NCBI GenBank assembly: GCA_026786155.1
Contig: JAJAYR010000327.1
Coordinates: 1 to 20,899 of the forward strand
Direction of reading: 5' to 3'
Source: Pyrinomonadaceae bacterium
Lineage (GTDB): Bacteria; Acidobacteriota; Blastocatellia; Pyrinomonadales; Pyrinomonadaceae
DNA length: 20,899 bases
The notes beneath the pieces were generated by a model. That model did not search any database and had not been told where the DNA came from. It worked only from the letters and a program-made list of their open reading frames with translations. Below, in pieces: positions 1-5,801 of this stretch. Position numbers and translations under genes: made by a program. The stretch's first letter is position 1. Every line of letters starts with the position of its first letter.

Positions 1-1402
1 CGCGGAAAGTATTGTTCTGCGCCGGGTCGAGAATCTCCAGCAGTGCCGAAGCCGGGTCGCCGCGATAATCGTTGCCCATTTTGTCAATTTCATCGAGCAT
101 CAACACCGGATTGTTGACACCGACGCGCCTTAAAGTTTGAATAATTCTGCCCGGCATCGAACCGACGTAAGTTCGCCGGTGTCCGCGCAATTCCGATTCG
201 TCGCGCACACCGCCCAAACTAATGCGGTCAAATTCGCGCCCTAAAGCGCGGGCAATCGAACGCCCCAGAGAAGTTTTCCCAACGCCCGGCGGTCCGACGA
301 AAAGAATAATCGGACTTTTTGAATCGGGACGCAGTTTAATAACCGCCAAAGTCTCTAAAATTCTTTCCTTAATATCGTCCAAACCGTAATGGTCTTCGTC
401 TAAAATTTTCTTCGCTTCTTTTAAGTCGAGTTTTTCCTCGCTCGACTTTTTCCACGGCAGTTCTAAAACGTATTCCAGATAAGTTCGGATAACGTGATAA
501 TCCGGCGCGGCTTGCGGCAATTGCTCCATTCGCTTGAGTACGCGCTCGGCTTCCTTGCGGATTTCTTCGGGCAAATCGGCTTGGTCTAACCTCTCCCGAA
601 GTTGTCCGGCTTCGGCTTTTTCGCCCGTTTCGTCTTCGCCTAATTCTTTTTGAATCGCTTTTAACTGCTGGCGCAAAACGTAATCACGCTGCGCTTTGTC
701 CATTTCGCCCTGCGCTTCGGTCGCAATCTTCGAGCGAATATTCATAATCTCGACTTCCTTCGCCAGAGCCGCGTGCGTTAGCGTCAGAAGTTCGTCGGTC
801 GTCGCCGCTTCGAGCATTTTCTGTTCGGTTTCCACGCCCAAATCAAGCACCGACGCGAGAAAATACGAAAGTTGCACCGAATTGGTCTGCGACATCACCG
901 CCATTCTGATTTCCGGCGGCACGTTCGGCAGCATCGCCAGTGCTTGCTGCATCAATCCTTGAATGTTGCGTTTCAACGCTTCGACTTCTTCGTTATCGGA
1001 AATCGTCAAATCCGGCAGAACTTCGACTTTCGCCTTCAAAAACGGTTGTTCCTGTTCCCAATTCAAAACTTTTACCCGGTCAATCCCTTGCACAATCAAC
1101 TGCATCGAACCATCCGCCCGCATCATTCGCTTGACGTTGACGACCGTTCCGACATCATAAAGGTCAATCGGTTTCGCTTCCTGTCCGGTAATATCGGGCG
1201 TTTTCAAAGTGATGCAGCAGATAAATTTCTGCTCGGTCGCCAGCGCAAATTCGACCGCTTTGACCGAACGCTCGCGCCCGACCGACAGCGGCACGACCGT
1301 TTCGGGAAACAAAGTCGTATTCTGCAACGGCAGCACCGCTAATTCTAACTGTTCGGGCGCATCAGTTTGTTCATTTAGATTTTTTTTTGTTTCTTTAGCC
1401 AT
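1..1402 (-). CDS. lon: ATP-dependent Lon protease, N-terminal two thirds (runs off left edge)
   Basis: Lon is a cytosolic AAA+ serine protease that degrades misfolded and selected regulatory proteins. The ATG at 1402-1400 opens a frame of 467 codons that stays open to base 1. The N-terminal LON substrate-binding domain begins near residue 19 (LAVLPLQNTTLFPETVVPL). A helical segment around residue 240 contains RDYVLRQQLKAIQKELGE. The AAA+ Walker A GPPGVGKTS lies near residues 370-378 (bases about 269-295) and Walker B is in VLMLDEIDKMGNDY near bases 75-110. Sensor 2 and the Ser-Lys protease domain lie outside the window. The start is 6 bases after the stop of the Uma2 gene, so the two are probably cotranscribed with hsp20. 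No clear Shine-Dalgarno precedes the ATG, so translation may depend on coupling to the upstream gene. The family call is near certain; activity cannot be judged without the protease domain. Confidence 0.97.
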   Translation of the reverse strand, partial: MAKETKKNLNEQTDAPEQLELAVLPLQNTTLFPETVVPLSVGRERSVKAVEFALATEQKFICCITLKTPDITGQEAKPIDLYDVGTVVNVKRMMRADGSMQLIVQGIDRVKVLNWEQEQPFLKAKVEVLPDLTISDNEEVEALKRNIQGLMQQALAMLPNVPPEIRMAVMSQTNSVQLSYFLASVLDLGVETEQKMLEAATTDELLTLTHAALAKEVEIMNIRSKIATEAQGEMDKAQRDYVLRQQLKAIQKELGEDETGEKAEAGQLRERLDQADLPEEIRKEAERVLKRMEQLPQAAPDYHVIRTYLEYVLELPWKKSSEEKLDLKEAKKILDEDHYGLDDIKERILETLAVIKLRPDSKSPIILFVGPPGVGKTSLGRSIARALGREFDRISLGGVRDESELRGHRRTYVGSMPGRIIQTLRRVGVNNPVLMLDEIDKMGNDYRGDPASALLEILDPAQNNTFR

Positions 1403-1408
1403 AAAAAT

Positions 1409-2095
1409 TTAATTTTGTGATTTCAGTTTTTCAATTTCGGCTTTTAATCGCTCAAGTTCGTTTTCCGATTCTTCCAAAGTTCGCAAAAACTCGTTCGTCT
1501 GCGGATTAAAAAGTCGAAACGAATTTTCCGCCTGCACGATTTCCAGATTCAGACGCGGCGAAAAAATCCGGTCGTCGTCAATTGGCAAAGGCAAAAGTTT
1601 TTCATCTTCGCGCCGAAAAGCCATCAGCGGCGCGGGCAGATATTTGAATTCCGAATCTAAAATGTAGTATTCTTCCGCGCCTAATTTTTCATAAAGTTTC
1701 AGCTTGTCGGCAACGTCGTTTTTCCAAGTTCGGTCGGAAGCGACTTCAAAAACGACTTGCGGAAAAATCTTTTCCTGCCAGAGTTTATAAACGCCGCGCT
1801 CGTGATTTCCCGCGCCGAACGCGATTAAAATATCGGGCGCAAACCATTTGTAAGGATTGCCTTCGACGTAATAGATATTCATATTCGCCGTCATAAAAAC
1901 GTCTTCGCGTTCACGGAAAAACGCCCTCAACATCTGCACCAAATTGGAAATCACCGTGTAATGAAAACTCGTTTCGCCCATCTCGTCCTCGCGCTGTTCG
2001 GGGTAAATTATTTCTTCGTTTTCCGAAGAAAAATGATTTTCCGTCCGACTGCGCGGAAAACTCGGCGTTTGATTTTGCTCCAAAATTTGCGGCAT
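1409..2095 (-). CDS. Uma2 family (DUF820) PD-(D/E)XK nuclease-fold protein
   Basis: 228 residues from the ATG at 2095. That start has a good GGAG about 9 bases upstream and overlaps the hsp20 stop in a TAATG arrangement; a GTG six codons earlier opens the same frame but lies over the ribosome-binding site. Uma2 proteins carry a PD-(D/E)XK restriction-endonuclease fold; they are numerous in cyanobacteria and Acidobacteria and their biological role is unsettled. The core is visible: APDILIAF (D88), PQVVFEVAS (E117, S120), then DVADKLKLYEKLG (K131, Y135) and EEYYILD (142-148). The C-terminal 25 residues are a charged coiled coil (ESENELERLKAEIEKLK). The gene sits between a small heat-shock protein and Lon, which suggests shared regulation; whether it has anything to do with proteolysis is unknown. 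No transposon signature is attached to it. Confidence 0.85.
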   Translation of the reverse strand: MPQILEQNQTPSFPRSRTENHFSSENEEIIYPEQREDEMGETSFHYTVISNLVQMLRAFFREREDVFMTANMNIYYVEGNPYKWFAPDILIAFGAGNHERGVYKLWQEKIFPQVVFEVASDRTWKNDVADKLKLYEKLGAEEYYILDSEFKYLPAPLMAFRREDEKLLPLPIDDDRIFSPRLNLEIVQAENSFRLFNPQTNEFLRTLEESENELERLKAEIEKLKSQN

Positions 2096-2457
2096 TACTT
2101 TTCTCCTTTCCACAAACGAATTATCAGCAAACCGTTATCGAAATTATGTTCGACGCTCGCGCCTTCAATCGAAGCGGGAAACAGCAGAGTCTTTTCAAAA
2201 CGGCTGTAAGTAATTTCCATCTGCTGAAACGTCATCCCGACGGCGCACGATTTATCGCGCCGACAACCGGCGATATAAAGCTGATTGCCTTGAATATCTA
2301 TCTCGATTTCTTCCGCCGAAACGCCCGCCAATTCGACCTTGACGAGCCAGCCGTCCGGCGTTTGATAAACGTCCGCCGACGGATACCAAAGTTTGCCGGA
2401 GCCGACTTTTTTCGACGACGCGAGAAAATGAAAATAACGATTGACTGATTTAGCCAT
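2095..2457 (-). CDS. Hsp20 / alpha-crystallin family small heat-shock protein
   Basis: 120 residues from the ATG at 2457. Small heat-shock proteins are ATP-independent holdases that bind unfolding clients in the cytoplasm. The alpha-crystallin domain covers about residues 24-116: WYPSADVYQTPDGWLVKVEL, the region YIAGCRRD, and the closing strand NGLLIIRL that matches the family A-x-x-x-n-GvL motif. The usual C-terminal I-x-I anchoring motif is missing; the protein ends RLWKGEK, which could limit oligomer size. A longer reading starting at 2523 is rejected because its extra 22 residues are only the translated heptamer repeat. No Shine-Dalgarno is visible before 2457, because that space is occupied by the repeat. 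It is the first gene of the hsp20-Uma2-lon run; its stop overlaps the next start, implying translational coupling. Confidence 0.92.
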   Translation of the reverse strand: MAKSVNRYFHFLASSKKVGSGKLWYPSADVYQTPDGWLVKVELAGVSAEEIEIDIQGNQLYIAGCRRDKSCAVGMTFQQMEITYSRFEKTLLFPASIEGASVEHNFDNGLLIIRLWKGEK

Positions 2458-2466
2458 ATTTTTAAG

Positions 2467-2539
2467 GGATGAAGGATGAGGGATGAAGGATGAATTTAAA
2501 CTCCTTCCTTTTTCATCCCTCATCCTTCATCCTTCATCC
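2467..2539. repeat. Heptamer foldback repeat between hsp20 and the CBS gene
   Basis: Four tandem heptamers GGATGAA/GGATGAG occupy 2467-2494. Four complementary heptamers TTCATCC/CTCATCC occupy 2512-2539, with a 17-base spacer. The arms can pair over about 28 bases in several registers. The right arm overlaps the 3' end of the CBS gene, whose TGA stop (2536-2534) is itself part of a repeat unit. The element fills almost the whole gap between the two genes. It could end transcription of the CBS gene, but it lacks a clean T tract. Confidence 0.85.
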
Positions 2540-3001
2540 CTTCTTCCAAAAACCTGCGCCGCTGGAAATTTCCTCTAAAGTTTCGGCGATTTCGCGTTCG
2601 TCTTCGGTTTCGAGCGCGACATCAGCCATGGCGATAATGCCGACGAGTGCGCCCGCTTCATTGATAATCGGAACGCGGCGCACTTGTTTATCGCCCATCA
2701 GACGAATTGCTTCAAAAACGAAATCGTCTTCTTTAACCGAGAATATTTCCGCCGTCATTACTTCGCCGATTGGCGTGTCGGCGTTTTTATTTTCAGCGAC
2801 CGCCCGAATGACAATATCGCGGTCGGTAACGATGCCGACGAGTCTGCCGTTTTCGACGACCGGCATCGCGCCCATATCGCCGTCGCGCATCAAAATCGCC
2901 ACGTCGCGCAAACTCATTTCGCGCGTTGCGGTCGTTACGTTCCGCGTCATAATCTCGCGGCAGCGTCGCCGCGCATTTTCCGAAAAGGTTTTTTCACTCA
3001 T
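2534..3001 (-). CDS. Two-CBS-domain protein
   Basis: 155 residues made almost entirely of a CBS pair (Bateman module), which usually binds adenosyl ligands and acts as an energy or redox sensor. CBS1 is about residues 17-70 (IMTRNVTTATREMSLRDVAILM, then PVVENGRLVGIVTDRDIV) and CBS2 about 81-133 (VMTAEIFSVKEDDFVFEAIRLM, then VPIINEAGALVGIIAMADV). The typical G-I-V/I-T/A-x-x-D-I/V endings are intact in both. No catalytic domain is fused, so it is a stand-alone CBS protein whose target cannot be told from sequence. The start at 3001 has AGAAAG upstream and a GAGG a little further away. It precedes hsp20 on the same strand but is separated from it by a foldback repeat, so a shared transcript is uncertain. 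The upstream side is divergent from the Rieske gene. Confidence 0.93.
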   Translation of the reverse strand: MSEKTFSENARRRCREIMTRNVTTATREMSLRDVAILMRDGDMGAMPVVENGRLVGIVTDRDIVIRAVAENKNADTPIGEVMTAEIFSVKEDDFVFEAIRLMGDKQVRRVPIINEAGALVGIIAMADVALETEDEREIAETLEEISSGAGFWKKG

Positions 3002-3127
3002 AACTTTCTGTTAACCTCAACTTTTTTCCGATTGCTTTTATTTTCTTTGACTCTAATAAATAAAGCAAGCGCGGTAATTTTCGATTGACGATTTGCGTTC
3101 GGCGATTTATCTGATTCAAACTAAATC

Positions 3128-3155
3128 TTGAATTTTGAATCTTAAATTTTGAATC
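3128..3155. repeat. Tandem heptamers in front of the Rieske gene
   Basis: Four consecutive 7-base units TTGAATT, TTGAATC, TTAAATT, TTGAATC end 5 bases before the ATG at 3161. They replace any normal ribosome-binding site there. Same 7-base period as the repeats at 2467, 5363 and 14327 but a different word. Confidence 0.75.
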
Positions 3156-3160
3156 CGGCA

Positions 3161-3508
3161 ATGGGAAAACTTTACGAAAACAAGCGCAAACCGGCGCGAA
3201 CAGGCAAAAAAATCACGGTCGGACGAGTTTCCGACGTGCCTCCGGGACGCGGCGCAACCGTCAAATTAAGCGACGGCAAAGAAGTCGCCCTTTTTAACGT
3301 CAACGGCAATTTTCACGCGATAGAAAATTTTTGCCCGCACAAAGCCTATCCGCTCGCCGATTCGAGATTGACCGGCAACCTTGTCGAATGCAATTTGCAC
3401 GGCTGGCGTTTCGACGTTCGCACCGGCGCGTGTTTCACCAAAAAAGGCTGCTCGATAGAATCTTACGAAGTCGTTATCGAGGACGAGATGGTAAAAATTT
3501 TGGTGTGA
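3161..3508 (+). CDS. Small Rieske [2Fe-2S] ferredoxin-like protein
   Basis: 115 residues from the ATG at 3161; an in-frame TTG at 3149 lies in the heptamer repeat and is less likely. The Rieske cluster motif is complete: C58-P-H60 and C77-N-L-H80-G-W, with 16 residues between the two halves, as in soluble Rieske ferredoxins of dioxygenase/nitrite-reductase NirD type. There is no transmembrane segment, no signal peptide and no fused oxygenase domain, so it is a soluble electron carrier or a small regulatory subunit. Two more cysteines (C91, C97) follow. No partner oxygenase or reductase is adjacent: the neighbours are a CBS protein (divergent) and a secreted hydrolase. The electron partner is unknown. 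Confidence 0.92.
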   Translation: MGKLYENKRKPARTGKKITVGRVSDVPPGRGATVKLSDGKEVALFNVNGNFHAIENFCPHKAYPLADSRLTGNLVECNLHGWRFDVRTGACFTKKGCSIESYEVVIEDEMVKILV

Positions 3509-3509
3509 A

Positions 3510-3700
3510 CTCTTGCGTTATAATTTCCGGCAAAAGCGTATCCGCGCCTTTGCCGATTGGCGGACGAATCTTTTCAAAATCTTTCTCCGCCAACGCCCTC
3601 CGCCACGCCTTGAGCGTGAAAATCGTTGGAATCAATCGGCATTCCGTCCACGTCGAAAATAATTGCTTTAATCGTAATTTTATAAATTTTGGGCGCGAAT
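3510..3700 (-). pseudogene. Remnant of a HAD-superfamily phosphatase N-terminus
   Basis: On the minus strand, one frame reads KAIIFDVDGMPIDSNDFHA (about 3679-3622), which is the HAD motif I region (DxDG plus the following ID-S-N). A second frame takes over around 3620 with KAWRRALAEKDFEKIRPPIGKG and then ADTLLPEII, running to about 3513. The two pieces join into a recognisable start of a phosphoglycolate-phosphatase-like HAD protein only if a frameshift is allowed. The usual T-L after DxDG has become M-P, several residues before the RPPIGKG cap segment are missing, and nothing of motifs II-IV follows because the Rieske gene lies there. There is no ATG in frame. It is therefore a dead fragment about 60 residues long; a TTG start near 3730 in frame with motif I is possible but unsupported. 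Confidence 0.7.
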
Positions 3701-3753
3701 GTTTGTTTGCACCGTTCGCCAGCAAACAAAATAATACTTGAATTCAAAATGCT

Positions 3754-3783
3754 TTGACTTTTCTGTTGCGGCGCGAGTAAAAT
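3754..3783 (+). promoter_or_regulatory. Sigma-70-type promoter of the hydrolase gene
   Basis: TTGACT at 3754-3759 and TAAAAT at 3778-3783 are separated by 18 bases. Transcription would begin near 3790, immediately before the self-complementary element at 3793-3909, giving a leader of about 155 bases. Confidence 0.6.
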
Positions 3784-3792
3784 ACACGAACC

Positions 3793-3909
3793 TTTTCATT
3801 CAGAATTTTAAGTTTTTAAGACAGCCGAAAATGGCGGGTTAATCGCATCGCCGGATTAAATGACCGAAGTGTCCGCCGCTTCAAAAATCGGCTGATTTCC
3901 GAATGAAAA
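3793..3909 (+). promoter_or_regulatory. Candidate structured 5' leader RNA of the secreted hydrolase
   Basis: Nested complementary segments fold this stretch on itself. The outer stem TTTTCATTC (3793-3801) pairs perfectly with GAATGAAAA (3901-3909). The middle stem CAGCCGA (3822-3828) pairs with TCGGCTG (3888-3894). The inner stem GGCGG (3833-3837) pairs with CCGCC (3873-3877). Inside are two short hairpins, TAATC/GATTA around 3840-3858 and GAC/GTC around 3862-3873. GGCG can alternatively pair with CGCC at 3849-3852, so two exclusive folds exist. It starts just after a predicted transcription start and ends 25 bases before the AGGAGGA of the hydrolase gene. I do not recognise a known riboswitch class. 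A MITE-like insertion with 9-bp ends is the alternative reading. Confidence 0.45.
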
Positions 3910-3947
3910 TCAAAATCTGTTATTTAACTTTTTAGGAGGATAAAGTC

Positions 3948-5231
3948 GTGTTAAAAAAAATATTCTATGTCGCTTTTTTTGTTTTGGTGTTTTCAATCCA
4001 GTTCGCCGAAGCCGCGCGTCCGCTTAAGCCGATTAATTTGGCGGGCGATCTATTCGGTGCGCCGTATCGCATCCGCGTTCCCGAAAATTGGAACGGAACG
4101 CTGCTCGTCTACGCGCACGGCTACCGCGATCGAGCCGACCATCCGGGCGAAGTTGACAATCGCGCCGCCGACCTCGCGCCGAGCGCGGCACTCGAACCCG
4201 TTCTGCTCGCCCAAGGTTACGCGCTCGCCGGTTCAGCTTACCGCAACAACGGCTGGGCGGTCGAAGAAGGCATTGACGATTTGCGAAACTTAACATTATT
4301 TTTCTATTTTCGGGTCGGCAGCCCGCAGAATACGATTTTGTGGGGCTTTTCGATGGGAACGGTCATCAGTTTTGCGAGTATGGAGCGTTACGGCTCCTTG
4401 TATGACGGCGCGTTGTGCGGCTGCGCGGTCGGCGCGGGTTCGCCGCAGTCCTGGGATTCGGCGGGCGATTTAGCTCTCGCTTACGCCCAACTTTTCGGAA
4501 TGCCCGCGACTTGGGGAACGCCCGGCAACGTGCGGAATGATTTGGATTTCGAGACGGAAGTGCAGCCGAAACTGGTATCCGAAGTGAGTAATTCGGCGAA
4601 TTATCCGAAGTTTGAATTTATCCGGCTCGTTATTGGAACGCCGGGACGCGGCATCACGCCGCCCGCGCCGCCGAACTTTTATCCGGGCTGGGTTTTTACC
4701 GATATGTTTTTTGCGACCGAAGCCCGCGCTGAACTCGAACGCCGCGCTCGCGGTCCGATTGTCCAGAATCTGAATCGAAATTACAATCTGACCGCCGAAG
4801 AAAAAGCGTATCTCGTCGCCCTCGGCGTTCCGGCAGCGGTCGTTGACGGCTGGCTGGCGACGCTCAACGGTCAGCGCAACATTTTCGCGCCGTATTATTC
4901 GCGTTTTTACTTGAAACGAAACGCCGAATACACGGGCAGAATCGAGAATCCGGTGCTGACTCTGCACACGCTTTACGACCCGCTCGTGACGGTTTCGCAG
5001 GAACGCGAGTATTTGGAGACGGTCGCCGCGGCGAATCGCACAAACTTTTTATACCAGACTTACACGAACGGTAACGGGCATTGTAATTTTACCGGCGAAC
5101 AACTCGTCGCGTCCGTTACCGCCATTAACAATTGGGTGAGAACCCGAACGAAACCGACGGCGGCAAATTTCCCGACTGCGCTCGGCTTTCTGCCCGACAG
5201 TTTCGTGCCGCCGCCGATGAATCAACCTTAA
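3948..5231 (+). CDS. Secreted alpha/beta hydrolase
   Basis: 427 residues with a GTG start placed 7 bases after a perfect AGGAGGA (3934-3940). A Sec signal peptide is clear: K3-K4, a hydrophobic core IFYVAFFVLVFSIQF, and cleavage after AEA (residue about 22). The mature part has an alpha/beta-hydrolase fold: strand LLVYAHGY (52-59) with the oxyanion-hole HG, nucleophile elbow GFSMG (S135), acid D344 in TLYDPLV, and histidine H378 in GNGHCNF. Two cysteines (C157, C159) follow the nucleophile region and another, C379, sits beside the histidine. The long insert between the nucleophile and the acid (about 170-320) is a helical lid. Substrate cannot be predicted; an esterase or polyester/oligomer hydrolase acting outside the cytoplasm is likely. 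It is monocistronic, with its own promoter, a structured leader and a strong terminator downstream. Confidence 0.88.
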   Translation: MLKKIFYVAFFVLVFSIQFAEAARPLKPINLAGDLFGAPYRIRVPENWNGTLLVYAHGYRDRADHPGEVDNRAADLAPSAALEPVLLAQGYALAGSAYRNNGWAVEEGIDDLRNLTLFFYFRVGSPQNTILWGFSMGTVISFASMERYGSLYDGALCGCAVGAGSPQSWDSAGDLALAYAQLFGMPATWGTPGNVRNDLDFETEVQPKLVSEVSNSANYPKFEFIRLVIGTPGRGITPPAPPNFYPGWVFTDMFFATEARAELERRARGPIVQNLNRNYNLTAEEKAYLVALGVPAAVVDGWLATLNGQRNIFAPYYSRFYLKRNAEYTGRIENPVLTLHTLYDPLVTVSQEREYLETVAAANRTNFLYQTYTNGNGHCNFTGEQLVASVTAINNWVRTRTKPTAANFPTALGFLPDSFVPPPMNQP

Positions 5232-5244
5232 CGGCGGCAATTTG

Positions 5245-5295
5245 AAAAAAGAAAATGCGGCGATTTGAAAAATTCAATCGTCGCATTTTCTTTTT
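5245..5295 (+). terminator. Intrinsic terminator after the hydrolase gene
   Basis: A roughly 20-bp stem pairs 5245-5265 with 5276-5295 (core GAAAATGCG / CGCATTTTC) with one mismatch, a 10-base loop, and A and T runs at the two sides. It is near symmetric and could work in both directions. It begins 13 bases after the TAA stop. Confidence 0.8.
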
Positions 5296-5344
5296 GAATC
5301 TTATAAATTTGATAATGTTTCACAATTTATGCCGACTGAGAAAC

Positions 5345-5440
5345 CTTCGGAATAGAGGCGAGTTGATAGCTGATAACTGATAGATTCGGCGCGTGTCTTA
5401 TCTTTCAACTATCAACTATCAGCTCGCCTCTATTCCGAAG
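5345..5440. repeat. Foldback repeat with an 18-bp perfect inverted repeat
   Basis: CTTCGGAATAGAGGCGAG (5345-5362) is exactly complementary to 5423-5440. Inside each arm lie reiterated heptamers: TTGATAG, CTGATAA, CTGATAG at 5363-5383, and CTATCAA, CTATCAG at 5409-5422, which can extend the pairing. The remaining 5296-5344 and 5441-5495 show no gene. The element lies between the hydrolase terminator and the convergent ferredoxin gene. Confidence 0.85.
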
Positions 5441-5495
5441 TAAATTTGACTGAAATACCATCGAGCGTAAAATTTGAAACACTAAATCGTAAATT

Positions 5496-5726
5496 TCAGC
5501 CGTCGTCGCCGATGGCTTCGACCGGACACGCTACTAACGCTTCTTCGCACAGCGCGATTTCTTCCGCCGTTTCCGGCTGTTTATAAACATACGAATAACC
5601 GTTTTCGTCGTCGCGCGTAAAGTTTTTCGGCGAAGTGTCGCGGCAGACATCGCAGTCAATACACATTTTATCAACGTAGTATTTGCCGCGAGCGTTTTCG
5701 GGAAGTTTATCTTGAATCTCCGCCAT
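5496..5726 (-). CDS. Small single-cluster [4Fe-4S] (or [3Fe-4S]) ferredoxin
   Basis: 76 residues, acidic. Cluster ligands follow the monocluster ferredoxin pattern: C22-I-D-C25-D-V-C28 near the N-terminus and C67-P near the C-terminus (ALVACPVEAIG). C60 is an additional cysteine that could form a disulfide, as in some monocluster ferredoxins. The first motif is C-x2-C-x2-C, which normally supports a [4Fe-4S] centre. The protein is a soluble electron carrier; its redox partner is not evident. It lies 75 bases downstream of nadA on the same strand, and NadA itself contains a [4Fe-4S] cluster, but the gap holds a hairpin repeat, so cotranscription is uncertain. The start ATG at 5726 has no strong Shine-Dalgarno. 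Confidence 0.9.
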   Translation of the reverse strand: MAEIQDKLPENARGKYYVDKMCIDCDVCRDTSPKNFTRDDENGYSYVYKQPETAEEIALCEEALVACPVEAIGDDG

Positions 5727-5740
5727 AAATTTATTTCACC

Positions 5741-5787
5741 AAAGAGACACAGAGGCACAGAGATTTTTAAAACTTTTTCTCTGTGCC
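5741..5787. repeat. Word repeat and hairpin between nadA and the ferredoxin gene
   Basis: Two tandem 8-base words AGACACAG and AGGCACAG begin about 5744. GGCACAGAGA (5754-5763) pairs perfectly with TCTCTGTGCC (5778-5787) across a 14-base A/T loop. On the minus strand it could attenuate readthrough from nadA into the ferredoxin gene, but no T tract follows the stem. Confidence 0.7.
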
Positions 5788-5801
5788 GCGGAGCGGACGG
5801 T

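Noticed and set aside
872..1342. 156-codon open frame antisense to lon
   Set aside because: Arises from codon bias on the opposite strand of an unmistakable Lon frame; no ribosome-binding site and no recognisable protein.
2458..2523. Extended Hsp20 N-terminus (MRDEKGRSLNSSFIPHPSS)
   Set aside because: Only a translation of the heptamer repeat, not related to small heat-shock proteins.
4470..4967. 165-codon open frame antisense to the hydrolase gene
   Set aside because: Shadow of the hydrolase frame, with Arg-rich meaningless translation.
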